From assembly GCA_016716005.1 (NCBI GenBank), contig JADJXE010000001.1, positions 881,001 to 945,000 on the forward strand: 64,000 nucleotides of DNA, written 5' to 3'. The first letter of the stretch is position 1, and the number at the start of each line of letters is the position of its first letter. The notes under the pieces are model-generated. The model saw nothing but the letters and a program-made list of their open reading frames with translations, was not told the origin of the DNA and ran no database searches. Position numbers and translations under genes: made by a program. Source of the stretch: Acidimicrobiales bacterium (GTDB taxonomy: Bacteria; Actinomycetota; Acidimicrobiia; Acidimicrobiales; JADJXE01). Positions 1 to 8,282 of the stretch are shown here, piece after piece.

Positions 1-845
1 GACAGCACGCGGCGGCGGAACCCGCGCACGCCCGCCCCGCCGATCACGACGGTGGCGACGGTGAGCGCGAGGAGCGACACCCACGGGTTCATGTGCGGGA
101 CCTGCGGCGTCAGGGCGGCGCGCAGCGCCTCGTTGAGGTACACGAGCGGGTTCACCAGCGACAGGATCTGGAGCCAGCGGATCGGCTCGAGGGCCTGCCA
201 CGGGTAGTAGACGCACCCGAGGAAGGTGATGGGCAGCACGATCACCGAGAAGATCAGCGGCACCTGGTTCGGCTTGAAGGCCGTGCCGATCAGCAGGCCG
301 AGCGACGACGACGCCAGCGAGCCGAGCACCAGCGCGGCCACCAGCAGGGCCCAGTTGTCGACGTTCACCTGCACGTCTCCGCCGGAGACCAGGTAGGCGC
401 AGGGGTACACGGCGGCCGCCGCCAGCAGGCCCTGGACGGCCCCGAACACCACCTTCTCCACGGCCAGCATCCCCGTGGGGAGGGGGGCCATGGCCCGGTC
501 CTCGATCTCGCGGCTGATGTTGAACTCGGTCACCAGCGGCAGGGCCACCGCCGACACGCCCTGGAACATGATGGCGAAGCCCATGAGGCCGGGCACCAGG
601 ATGGTCGTGAACTCCACCCCCGGCTCGGAGCTCGAGAACCCCTGACCGATCCGCGGGAACACGTAGCCGAACACGAACACCACGAGCAGCGGCTGCATCA
701 GCGTCCGGGTGATGAACATGAGGAACTGCCGGCGCAGCACGCGGGTGTCGCGCAGGATCATCCCCCAGAAGGCGACGAGGTAGCCCCGCCGGGTCGGGGC
801 GACCGGCGGTGCGCCCGCGGCGGCGTCCAGGGCCAGGTCAGTCAC
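1..845 (-). CDS. ABC-2 type transporter permease (partial, cut by window edge)
   Basis: Membrane subunit of an ABC-2 exporter of the daunorubicin/polyketide (DrrB) type. About 281 codons are visible and the C-terminal end lies off the left edge. After a short cytoplasmic start (VTDLALDAAAG) the protein has about six hydrophobic segments and ends in the conserved region NPLVYLNEALRAAL, typical of the family. The GTG start at 845-843 overlaps the ATPase stop codon (840-838) by eight bases, so the two are translationally coupled. The substrate cannot be told; drug or lipid export is inference from the family. Confidence 0.85.
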   Translation of the reverse strand, partial: MTDLALDAAAGAPPVAPTRRGYLVAFWGMILRDTRVLRRQFLMFITRTLMQPLLVVFVFGYVFPRIGQGFSSSEPGVEFTTILVPGLMGFAIMFQGVSAVALPLVTEFNISREIEDRAMAPLPTGMLAVEKVVFGAVQGLLAAAAVYPCAYLVSGGDVQVNVDNWALLVAALVLGSLASSSLGLLIGTAFKPNQVPLIFSVIVLPITFLGCVYYPWQALEPIRWLQILSLVNPLVYLNEALRAALTPQVPHMNPWVSLLALTVATVVIGGAGVRGFRRRVL

Positions 846-1779
846 GCAGCGCCCTCCCGGTGAGCGAGATGAACACGGTCTCGAGCGACGGCTCCTCAAT
901 GGCGACGTCGCGCAGCCCCCAGGGCTGGCAGCGCTCCACGATGCGGGGCAGCAGGCCCTCGAGCTGGTGGACGAACAGCCGGACCTGGCCGTGCACGACC
1001 TCGGCCCGCGTCACGCCCTCCAGGTCGGTGAGGGCGCCGATGGCCACGGCCGGGTCTCCGTCGAGGAGCAGGGCCACGATGGTGTCGCCCCCGGCGCTCT
1101 TCTTCAGGCTGTCGGGCGTGTCGAGCACCAGCACCTTGCCGTGGTCGACGATGGCCAGCCGGTCGCAGAGCTGGTCGGCCTCTTCCATGTAGTGGGTGGT
1201 GAGCACCACGGTGGTTCCCTCGCGGTGGAGCTCCTCCACCGCCTCCCACAGCGCGATGCGGCTCTGGGGGTCGAGCCCGGCGGTGGGCTCGTCGAGGAAC
1301 AGCACGGCCGGGCGATGGGCCATGGCCCGGGCCACCTGCAGCCGCTGCGCCATCCCGCCGGAGAGGGCGTCGGGCATGGCCTGGGCCCGATCCGCCAGCC
1401 GGAACCGCTCGAGCAGCTCGCCCGCCCGGGCCTTGGCGGCCGCCGACGAAAAGCCGAAGTAGCGGCAGTGGAACACCAGGTTCTCCAACACGGTGCACGA
1501 CCGGTCGAGGGTGTTGTACTGGGTCACCACGCCCAGCCGGCGGCGCGCCCCGGGGGGATCGGCGGCGACGTCGACGCCGGCCACCGTCACCTGGCCACTG
1601 GTGGGGACCACGCGAGTGGTGCACATGCCGACGGTGGTGGTCTTGCCGGCTCCGTTGGGTCCGAGGAGGCCGAAGACCTCGCCTTCCTCGACGGCGAGGT
1701 CGATCCCGTCGACGGCCCGGACGGGCGGTGGGCCGGCGTAGTCCTTCACCAGGCGCTCGACGCGCAGAGCCACGGGCAC
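838..1779 (-). CDS. ABC transporter ATP-binding protein (DrrA-like)
   Basis: ATPase subunit of the exporter, 313 residues from GTG 1779. It shows Walker A (GPNGAGKTT, residues 40-48), Q-loop region VTQYNTLD, signature LSGGM, Walker B plus D-loop (AVLFLDEPTAGLD) and the switch His in VVLTTHYMEEAD. A C-terminal extension of roughly 80 residues follows, ending near EPSLETVFISLTG, as in DrrA-type ATPases. GTG 1773 is an alternative start six bases downstream. The reading frame is open further upstream, but there it only overlaps the helicase gene, so I reject the longer form. It forms an operon with the permease. Confidence 0.9.
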   Translation of the reverse strand: MPVALRVERLVKDYAGPPPVRAVDGIDLAVEEGEVFGLLGPNGAGKTTTVGMCTTRVVPTSGQVTVAGVDVAADPPGARRRLGVVTQYNTLDRSCTVLENLVFHCRYFGFSSAAAKARAGELLERFRLADRAQAMPDALSGGMAQRLQVARAMAHRPAVLFLDEPTAGLDPQSRIALWEAVEELHREGTTVVLTTHYMEEADQLCDRLAIVDHGKVLVLDTPDSLKKSAGGDTIVALLLDGDPAVAIGALTDLEGVTRAEVVHGQVRLFVHQLEGLLPRIVERCQPWGLRDVAIEEPSLETVFISLTGRALRD

Positions 1780-1900
1780 CGGCCGAGCATGGCACGACCG
1801 CCCCGGCGGAGCCGCACCGACGCTGGCGTGCGCCGCCCGGGCGATCGGCTCGCAGCCGCGACGGCGCACGCGACGCCGGGCGATGGGTCGTGCCGGGGCC

Positions 1901-3103
1901 TCAGGCCAGCCGGCGCGCCGCTCCCCCGCCGCCGTCGCCCTCGCCCTCGGCCTCCTCGCCGAAGGCGACCAGGTCGGCCAGGCGCGGGTCGTTGGAGAAC
2001 ACCTCGACGATCGGCGCCTCCAACCCGAGGCGCTTGTGCAGCAGCCGCACGTGGCGCTCCTCGTCCCAAAGGAGCAGGGTGACGACCACCCCGCTCTCGC
2101 CGGCGCGGGCGGTGCGCCCCGAGCGGTGCAGGTACGCCTTGTGGTCCTCGGGCGGGTCGACGTGCACGACCACGCCCACGTCGTCGACATGGATCCCGCG
2201 CGCCGCCACGTCGGTGGCCACGAGCGCGGGGAGCCTGCCCTCGGAGAAGTCGCGCAACGCCTTCTCGCGCACCCGCTGGGGCAGGTCGCCGTGGATGATC
2301 GCCACCGCCACGCCCTCCTTGCGGAGGTCGGCCACGAGCCGGTCGGCACCCCGCTTGGTGCGGGTGAAGAGCAGCGTCCGGGGGTGGCTGCGCACGATGG
2401 CGGCGCACACCCGGACCTTGTCCATGTGGTGCACCAGCAGGAAGCGGTGCGTCATGGACTCGACCATCACGGTGCCGGAGGTGGCCTCGTGGAACACCGG
2501 CGCGCGCATGTGGCGCTGGACGAGGTGGTCGACGGCCCCGTCGAGCGTGGCCGAGAACAGCAGCGTCTGGCGGTCGCGGCGCATGCGGCGCAGCAGCCAC
2601 GTGACCTGGGGGAGGAACCCCATGTCGGCCATGCGGTCGGCCTCGTCGATCACGAGCACGCTCACCGCGTCGAGGGCGACCACCTTGCGCTCGAGCAGGT
2701 CGATGAGCCGGCCGGGCGTGGCGATCACCACGTCGGCGCCGTCGTCGAGATCCTTGATCTGGCGCTCCATCGGTGCGCCGCCGTACACCGCCACGACGGC
2801 GACACCCTGGACCTGGCCGAGCGGGGCCAGCTCGTCGCGCACCTGCGCGGCCAGCTCGCGGGTGGGTACGAGCACGAGCCCGGTGGGATGGCCGGGCTCG
2901 GCCCGCCCGACCCGCTCGAGCATCGGGAGGCCGAACGCGAGCGTCTTGCCCGAGCCGGTCTTGGCCTTGCCGCACACGTCGCGCCCGGCGAGGCCGTCGG
3001 GGAGGGCGAGCGCCTGGATGGCGAAGGGACTGCTGATGCCTCGGCTCGCGAGCGCCTCGACCAGGTCGGGGGCCACGCCGAGGGAGGAGAACGAGGTCGT
3101 CAT
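1901..3103 (-). CDS. DEAD-box ATP-dependent RNA helicase
   Basis: RNA helicase core of 400 residues that unwinds RNA duplexes with ATP. All motifs are visible in order: Q motif (SPFAIQ), motif I AKTGSGKT, Ia PTRELA, Ib TPGRL, II DEAD, III SAT, then the second RecA domain with ATDVAARG and the arginine-finger motif HRSGRTAR. The ATG at 3103 is preceded by GAGG in a short leader. The C-terminus is short and acidic with a Gly run, lacking a long RGG tail. The role may be ribosome assembly or cold adaptation, but nothing local proves it. It stands alone and is divergent from the SET gene. Confidence 0.92.
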   Translation of the reverse strand: MTTSFSSLGVAPDLVEALASRGISSPFAIQALALPDGLAGRDVCGKAKTGSGKTLAFGLPMLERVGRAEPGHPTGLVLVPTRELAAQVRDELAPLGQVQGVAVVAVYGGAPMERQIKDLDDGADVVIATPGRLIDLLERKVVALDAVSVLVIDEADRMADMGFLPQVTWLLRRMRRDRQTLLFSATLDGAVDHLVQRHMRAPVFHEATSGTVMVESMTHRFLLVHHMDKVRVCAAIVRSHPRTLLFTRTKRGADRLVADLRKEGVAVAIIHGDLPQRVREKALRDFSEGRLPALVATDVAARGIHVDDVGVVVHVDPPEDHKAYLHRSGRTARAGESGVVVTLLLWDEERHVRLLHKRLGLEAPIVEVFSNDPRLADLVAFGEEAEGEGDGGGGAARRLA

Positions 3104-3310
3104 GCACCCTCGTGGGTCGTTCGGAGGAGCGCCGGCCCTGCCACGAACGCGGTGGCCGGCCGGTCGCCCCCAGGGTACCAGCGCACCCGGCTCGACCGGC
3201 GGAGCGCCGACGGGTGCGCGCCGGCGGCGCCCCTCGGTGGACAGGCCGCCGCCGTGCATGGTCGGATGGTCCTCCGTGCCCTGGTGGGCTGGCGCGCGCG
3301 GGAGGTGTCG

Positions 3311-3820
3311 ATGCTCGTCAACTGGCTGAACCCGAAGGCGCAGCCCCGCCAGGCCGGCGCGAAGGGGATGGGCTGCTACGCCACCTCCCCGATCGCGGCC
3401 GGCGAGACGGTCGCGGCCTTCGGCGGCTGGGTGTGCGAGCGGACCGAGCTCGACCGCCTCTCCGACGACCGCCGGGCCCGGTCGATCCAGATCGACGACC
3501 ACCTGTTCCTGGTGGGACCGCCCGACGCGGAGCCGGGCGACTGGGTCAACCACTCCTGCGACCCCACCGCCGGGATCCTCGGCAACGTGCTGATCGTCGC
3601 CCGGCGCGACATCCGTCCCGGCGAGGAGCTCACCTTCGACTACGCCATGTGCGACACCGCCGACTACGACGAGTTCGAGTGCGCCTGCGGGTCGCGCCTG
3701 TGCCGGGGGAGGGTGACCGCCGACGACTGGATGCTCCCCGAGCTGCAGCAGCGCTACGACGGCTGGTTCTCGTCGTACGTGACCCGGCGCATCGCCGGCC
3801 TGGCACGCCAGCCGGCCTAG
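3311..3820 (+). CDS. SET-domain protein (putative protein-lysine methyltransferase)
   Basis: Compact 169-residue SET protein. Visible motifs are GMG near residue 21 (SAM-binding start), NHSCDPT (the NHSC active-site motif), GEELTFDY with the catalytic Tyr, and a post-SET Cys cluster CACGSRLCRG. A strong Shine-Dalgarno GGGAGGTG at 3300-3306 fixes the ATG at 3311; longer upstream reading is noncoding. Bacterial SET proteins of this size can methylate lysines in ribosomal or DNA-associated proteins, but the substrate here is unknown. Its TAG stop forms the first half of the -10 hexamer of the next gene. Confidence 0.85.
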   Translation: MLVNWLNPKAQPRQAGAKGMGCYATSPIAAGETVAAFGGWVCERTELDRLSDDRRARSIQIDDHLFLVGPPDAEPGDWVNHSCDPTAGILGNVLIVARRDIRPGEELTFDYAMCDTADYDEFECACGSRLCRGRVTADDWMLPELQQRYDGWFSSYVTRRIAGLARQPA

Positions 3821-3823
3821 CCT
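3818..3823 (+). promoter_or_regulatory. -10 hexamer TAGCCT before the saccharopine-dehydrogenase-like gene
   Basis: The hexamer ends six bases before ATG 3830. It is built on the TAG stop codon of the SET gene, so termination of one gene and the promoter of the next share bases. Confidence 0.5.
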
Positions 3824-3829
3824 GCGGCC

Positions 3830-5052
3830 ATGCGCGTGCTGGTGGTGGGAGCCGGTGGCGTGGGGTCGGCGCTGGCGTCGATCGCCCGTCGCCGCCCGTT
3901 CGTCGAGCACCTCGTCCTCGCCGACGTCGACGCGGGCAAGGCGCAGGCCACGGTCGACCGGCTGGCCGACCCCCGGCGCTTCCAGGCCGCCCGGGTCGAC
4001 GCGTCCAGCACCGCCGACATCGCCGCCCTGGCCCGGCACCATCACGTCGACGCGGTGGTCAACGCCTGCGACCCGCGATTCGACCCGCCGATCTTCGAGG
4101 CGGCCTTCCAGGCCGGGTGCACGTACCTCGACATGGCCGCCACCTTGTCGGAGCCGCACCCCGAGAAGCCCTACGAGCTCACGGGCGTGAAGCTCGGCGA
4201 CGCCCAGCTGGCCCAGCACGACCGGTGGGTCGAGGCGGGCCAGCTGGCCCTGCTCGGCATCGGGGTCGAGCCCGGCCTGTCCGACGTGTTCGCCCGCTAC
4301 GCCGCCGACCACCTGTTCGGCGCCATCGACGAGTGCGGCGTGCGCGACGGCTCCAGCCTGGTGATCGAGGGCCACGACTTCGCTCCACGTTCTCGATCTG
4401 GACGACCATCGAGGAGTGCCTGAACCCGCCCGTCATCTGGGAGCGCGGCCGGGGTTGGTACACGACCGAGCCGTTCTCGGAGCCCGAGACGTTCGTGTTC
4501 CCCGAGGGGATCGGCCCGCTCGAGTGCGTGAACGTGGAGCACGAGGAGGTGCTCCTCATCCCCCGATGGGTCGACTGCGGCCGGGTCACGTTCAAGTACG
4601 GGCTCGGCGACCGGTTCATCGAGATTCTGAAGACCATCCACCTCCTCGGCCTCGACGACAAGCACCCGGTGCCGGTGGGCGACGTGCGGGTGGCGCCGCG
4701 CGACGTGGTCGCCGCGGTGCTCCCGAACCCGGCGCTGCTCGGCGACCGCATGCACGGCGTGACCTGCGCGGGGACGTGGGTGACGGGCACCGGCATCGAC
4801 GGCCGCCCGCGGGACGTGTTCCTGTACCACGCCGTCGACAACGCCTGGTCCATGGCCGAGTACGGCCACCAGGCCGTGGTGTGGCAGACGGCGCTGAACC
4901 CCGTCGTCGCCCTCGAGCTGCTCGACAGCGGCGCCTGGCGGGGTGAGGGGGTGCTGGGCCCCGAGGCCTTCGATGCCGTGCCGTTCCTCGACCTGCTCAC
5001 CGACCACGGCTCGCCCCACGGCATGGAGGAGCGGACCCCCTCCGGCCCGTGA
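3830..5052 (+). pseudogene. saccharopine dehydrogenase / carboxynorspermidine dehydrogenase-like gene with one frameshift
   Basis: The N-terminal part starts MRVLVVGAGGVG, a Rossmann GxGxxG nucleotide-binding motif, and reads in frame to about 4384 (EGHDFA). The sequence then continues in the neighbouring frame as TFSIWTTIEECLNPP through to the stop at 5052, covering the C-terminal catalytic and dimerisation domain. One missing C in the CC at 4385-4386 would restore a continuous protein of about 407 residues (GHDFAPTFSIW). Both halves are well conserved and uninterrupted, so a sequencing error is at least as likely as a true mutation. The family is NAD(P)-dependent and may act in lysine or polyamine metabolism; the substrate is unknown. 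It is coupled to the DUF885 gene by a GTGA overlap. Confidence 0.8.
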
Positions 5053-6563
5053 CCGCCATCGGTGCGCGCCTCCGGGCCGTGTGCGACGTGTGGCACGCGC
5101 ACATGCGCGGGAACGTCGGCCTGCACGAGTACGACGGCCGCGTGCAGGACCTGTCGCCGTCGGGCGTGCGCGCCGCCCTGGCGGCCCTCGGCGGACCGGC
5201 CGAGGCCGACCCGTTCGACGACGCACTGCTGGACGCGGCCGAGGCCCACCTGCGGGTGACGCTCGGCGACCTGGCGCTGCACCGGCGCAGCCCGCTGCTC
5301 CACCTCGAGAACCTGGACGTGTCCGGCTACCAGCGCCCCTACGCGCCCGCCGACGAGCGCCGGGCCGCCCGTCGGCGCCACTTGGCGGCCTGGCCCGACG
5401 CGATCGACGCCGCCATCGAGGCGCTCGACGCCGTGCCCGCGCCCGTCGCCGCCGGCCTCCTCCCCGCCGTGAAGGGGCTGGCCGAGGGCGTCGACGCCAA
5501 CGCCGGAGCGGTCGAGGCCGCGGCCGCGGCGGCCCATGCCCGCTTCGCCGCGCACGTCGAGCGCTGCGCGACCGAGGGCGACCCCGACGCCGCCCTCGGC
5601 GGGCCGGCCCTCGTCCGGCTCCTGTCCACCGCCGAGGCCGTCGACGTCGACCTCGGCCGGCTGGCGGTGGCTGCCGACGCCGAGCGCGACCGCCTGCGCT
5701 CGATACTCACCGAGTCGTGCCGGGCCCTGTGTCCCGACCGCCCGGTGGCCGACACGGTGCGGGCCCTGGCCGCCGATCACCCCGACGCCGGCGGCGTGCT
5801 CCCCGCCGCCAGGGCCCTCAGCGACAAGGCCATCGCCTTCACGGTGGAGCGGGGCCTGCTCGGCCCGCTCGACGGCGAGCTCGACGTGGTGTCCTCACCG
5901 CCGGCGCTGTCGTGGGCGATGGCGCACATGGCGTGGAACGCGCCGTGGGAGGACGACGGCCCGTCGTGGTACTACGTCACCCCGCCGTCACCGGCCTGGC
6001 CGGCCGCCGAGCAGGACGCGTGGCTGTCGGTGTTCAACACGTCGTCGCTGGCCGCCATCACGGTCCACGAGGTGGCGCCGGGCCACTACGCCCACGGCCG
6101 GGCGCTGCGGCGGGTGGCGAGCCCCGCCGGCCGCACCCTCCTCTCGTACGCCATGGTCGAGGGCTGGGCCCACTACGCCGAGGAGCTGTGCTGGGAGGAG
6201 GGCTTCCTCGGTGGCGACCCGCGCTACGCGGCCGGGATGGCCATCGAGGCCCTGATCCGGGTGACGCGGCTGGCGGCGGCGATCGGCCTGCACACCGGCG
6301 CCATGTCGGTCGCCGAGGCCACCCGCCGGTTCGAGGAGGACGCCTCGATCGAGGGCCCGGCCGCCCGCTCCGAGGCCGCCCGGGGCACGTTCGACCCGAT
6401 GTACGGCGCCTACACGTGGGGGAAGCTCACGATCCTGGGGCTGCGCGACGAGGCCAGGCGCCGCTGGGGCACCGGCTACACCCACCGACGGTTCAACGAG
6501 GCCCTGCTGGCGCGGGGCGCGCCGCCGCTGGGTCTGCTCCCGGCTGCGATCGACGCCGGCTGA
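5049..6563 (+). CDS. DUF885 family protein (putative zinc carboxypeptidase-like)
   Basis: A 504-residue, mostly helical protein with the DUF885 hallmark HEVAPGHYAH near residue 340 (an HExxPGH metal-site motif) and the second conserved block EGWAHYAEE about 35 residues later, which supplies the third ligand Glu. GTG 5049 overlaps the preceding stop as GTGA. The family is related to gluzincin metallopeptidases; peptidase activity is inferred from the motif only. No signal peptide is present, so it is probably cytoplasmic. Its 3' end overlaps the convergent HTTM gene by 71 bases. Confidence 0.82.
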   Translation: MTAIGARLRAVCDVWHAHMRGNVGLHEYDGRVQDLSPSGVRAALAALGGPAEADPFDDALLDAAEAHLRVTLGDLALHRRSPLLHLENLDVSGYQRPYAPADERRAARRRHLAAWPDAIDAAIEALDAVPAPVAAGLLPAVKGLAEGVDANAGAVEAAAAAAHARFAAHVERCATEGDPDAALGGPALVRLLSTAEAVDVDLGRLAVAADAERDRLRSILTESCRALCPDRPVADTVRALAADHPDAGGVLPAARALSDKAIAFTVERGLLGPLDGELDVVSSPPALSWAMAHMAWNAPWEDDGPSWYYVTPPSPAWPAAEQDAWLSVFNTSSLAAITVHEVAPGHYAHGRALRRVASPAGRTLLSYAMVEGWAHYAEELCWEEGFLGGDPRYAAGMAIEALIRVTRLAAAIGLHTGAMSVAEATRRFEEDASIEGPAARSEAARGTFDPMYGAYTWGKLTILGLRDEARRRWGTGYTHRRFNEALLARGAPPLGLLPAAIDAG

Positions 6564-7389
6564 TCCGCTCCAGCGGGAGGAACGAGCACAGCGCCACCAC
6601 GTGCGGCGTGAAGAGGATCGCGACGGTGGCGAACACCGCGACGTGGAAGGCGAACGCGACCCCCAGCGCCACCCGCCCCACGATCCCGCGCACGAACAGC
6701 AGCGGGCTGGCCAGCTCGAGGAGCACGATCACGTACTGCGACACGTGGAGCAGCTCGGGGTGCTCGGCGAGCGGCTCGCCGAGCGCGGTGCCCCGCCGCA
6801 GCACGGCCCGCAGCAGGGTGGCGCTGTCGAGCCAGGCCAGCCCGCCGAAGCGCAGCTTGGCCACCGCGGCCAGCAGGTACGCGGCCACCACGCCCACCTG
6901 CACGCACCGCAGCGCCCAACCCGCCGCTTCGCTGGGCGACCGGTCGCCCCAGCGGGCCCGCCCCACGGTCGGCAGCAGCGCCAGGGCGACGAGGAAGCCG
7001 AAGCGGTCGTGGTCGACCTTGCCGTACGAGAACGCGATCACCATCCACTCGAGGTACAGCACCGCGACGGCCGCGCCGGCCAGGCGGGGCCAGCGCCCGG
7101 TGAGCGCCAGCACCGCCGCCGCCAGGAGGGCGACGAGCACGCCCGTGACCACGGCCGTGGTGGGTGTGGGCAGGGGCAGCAGCCGCCCGACGAGGAGGGG
7201 CCGGTAGAACACCGTGGGCGTGTCGGCCCGCTGGCGCACCCACGCCGACGTGAGCAGCACGTCGACCAGCACGTACCCGTACACCAGGGTGCGGAACACC
7301 GCCACCCGCCCCAGCGGCACCGGGGCGAACCACCAACGACCGAGGGCCGAGCGGGCGCCCTGGCCCGGGGCGGCGCCCGCGGGGGTCAC
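6493..7389 (-). CDS. HTTM / gamma-carboxylase-like integral membrane protein
   Basis: A 298-residue polytopic membrane protein with the block FSYGKVDHDRFGFLVALALLP and a later H-rich helix FAFHVAVFATV, resembling actinobacterial HTTM (vitamin K-dependent carboxylase-like) proteins. GTG 7389 forms a GTGA overlap with the stop of the upstream partner, which fixes the start; the longer upstream reading is a shadow of that partner. The substrate is unknown. The C-terminal tail (RRRSQPGAD...) overlaps the end of the DUF885 gene on the other strand. The family assignment is by recalled motif similarity. Confidence 0.65.
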   Translation of the reverse strand: MTPAGAAPGQGARSALGRWWFAPVPLGRVAVFRTLVYGYVLVDVLLTSAWVRQRADTPTVFYRPLLVGRLLPLPTPTTAVVTGVLVALLAAAVLALTGRWPRLAGAAVAVLYLEWMVIAFSYGKVDHDRFGFLVALALLPTVGRARWGDRSPSEAAGWALRCVQVGVVAAYLLAAVAKLRFGGLAWLDSATLLRAVLRRGTALGEPLAEHPELLHVSQYVIVLLELASPLLFVRGIVGRVALGVAFAFHVAVFATVAILFTPHVVALCSFLPLERISRRRSQPGADPAAARPAPAGPR

Positions 7390-7814
7390 GGCCGCCGCCA
7401 CACCGCCACCTCCCGCACCGTCTCGCCCACCACCTCGAAGTCGACCAGGTCCCGCACCCGTCGCATGAGCCGCAGCTCGACCACCGGCGGCCGGCCGGGC
7501 GTGCGTGCCTCGTACTCGGCCGCCAGCGCGCCGAGCAGCTCCGGGTGGGCGCGCAGGCGTGGGTACTGGCCCTCCAGCTCGGCGGGCCGCAGGCCGAACA
7601 CGTCCGAGCGCACCTGCTCCTGGGTGCCGTCGGCCCGCACCGCCACGAGGAACGGGGTCGACACCTGCCCATCGGGCTGCGAGGCGCGCGCGTACATCCG
7701 GAACGGGCCGAACGGGAAGTGGTCGTCCTGGCCCCACAGCGACCCGGCGAGCAGCAGCACGAGCGCCACCGCGGTGACCACGGCCCGCCACCGCCGAGCA
7801 TTCGTCGACAGCAT
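7386..7814 (-). CDS. conserved membrane-anchored protein, partner of the HTTM-like protein
   Basis: A 142-residue protein with one N-terminal hydrophobic segment (VVTAVALVLLLAGSLWG) followed by HFPFGPFRMYARASQPDG and a soluble domain. ATG 7814 is chosen because TAGGGT (reverse complement of 7822-7827) sits seven bases before it. It is translationally coupled to the HTTM-like gene, so the two probably act together at the membrane. The extracytoplasmic domain has no motif I recognise. Confidence 0.75.
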   Translation of the reverse strand: MLSTNARRWRAVVTAVALVLLLAGSLWGQDDHFPFGPFRMYARASQPDGQVSTPFLVAVRADGTQEQVRSDVFGLRPAELEGQYPRLRAHPELLGALAAEYEARTPGRPPVVELRLMRRVRDLVDFEVVGETVREVAVWRRP

Positions 7815-7821
7815 CGTCCCG

Positions 7822-7827
7822 ACCCTA
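7822..7827 (-). promoter_or_regulatory. -10 hexamer TAGGGT before the gene at 7814
   Basis: Seven-base spacer to ATG 7814. It lies back to back with the promoter of the PPOX gene, the two hexamers only 14 bases apart. Confidence 0.55.
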
Positions 7828-7841
7828 CGCGCCGCTGGCCG

Positions 7842-7847
7842 TAGGCT
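7842..7847 (+). promoter_or_regulatory. -10 hexamer TAGGCT before the PPOX gene
   Basis: Seven-base spacer to ATG 7855, with no Shine-Dalgarno between. Confidence 0.6.
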
Positions 7848-7854
7848 CCCACCC

Positions 7855-8271
7855 ATGGCCACGGCCCTCCCCGACGACGTCCGCGCCCTGCTGGAGCGGC
7901 CGAACTACGTGCACCTGTGCACCCTGCTGCCCGACGGCTCGCCCACCAGCATCCCGGTGTGGGTGGGCCTCGAGGGCGACCGGATCCTCGTCGGCAGCGG
8001 CACCGGCACCCAGAAGGCGAGGAACGTCGCCCGCGACCCACGGGTGGCGCTGTCGGTGGTCGACCTCGAGAACCCGTACCGCACCGCCACGATCCGCGGT
8101 CGCGTCGTCGAGCAGCGGCCCGACCACGACTGCGCGGTGATGAACGTGATCGCGCGCAGGTACACGGGGGCCGACTTCCCGTGGTCGGGCCCCACCCGCA
8201 TCGTGCTGGTGATCGAGCCCGACTCGGCACGGTACGCCGAGCTGCCGTTCACCCACGCGCCCGGCCGCTGA
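7855..8271 (+). CDS. PPOX-class (pyridoxamine 5'-phosphate oxidase-like / F420-dependent) oxidoreductase
   Basis: A 138-residue split-barrel flavoprotein. LCTLLPDGSPTSIPVWVG is the first strand pair of the PPOX fold, TGTQKARNVARDPRVALSV is the cofactor phosphate-binding segment, and ATIRGRVVEQ follows. Actinobacterial members use F420 or FMN to reduce unsaturated substrates; I cannot decide the cofactor here. The start ATG 7855 fits a leaderless promoter. The two glycosyltransferases follow after 11 bases, so they are probably co-transcribed. Confidence 0.82.
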   Translation: MATALPDDVRALLERPNYVHLCTLLPDGSPTSIPVWVGLEGDRILVGSGTGTQKARNVARDPRVALSVVDLENPYRTATIRGRVVEQRPDHDCAVMNVIARRYTGADFPWSGPTRIVLVIEPDSARYAELPFTHAPGR

Positions 8272-8282
8272 CGCCGACCCCC

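Noticed and set aside
1780..2349. ABC ATPase extended by 190 codons upstream
   Set aside because: That part is a shadow of the DEAD-box helicase; the ATPase domain starts at VPVALRVERL.
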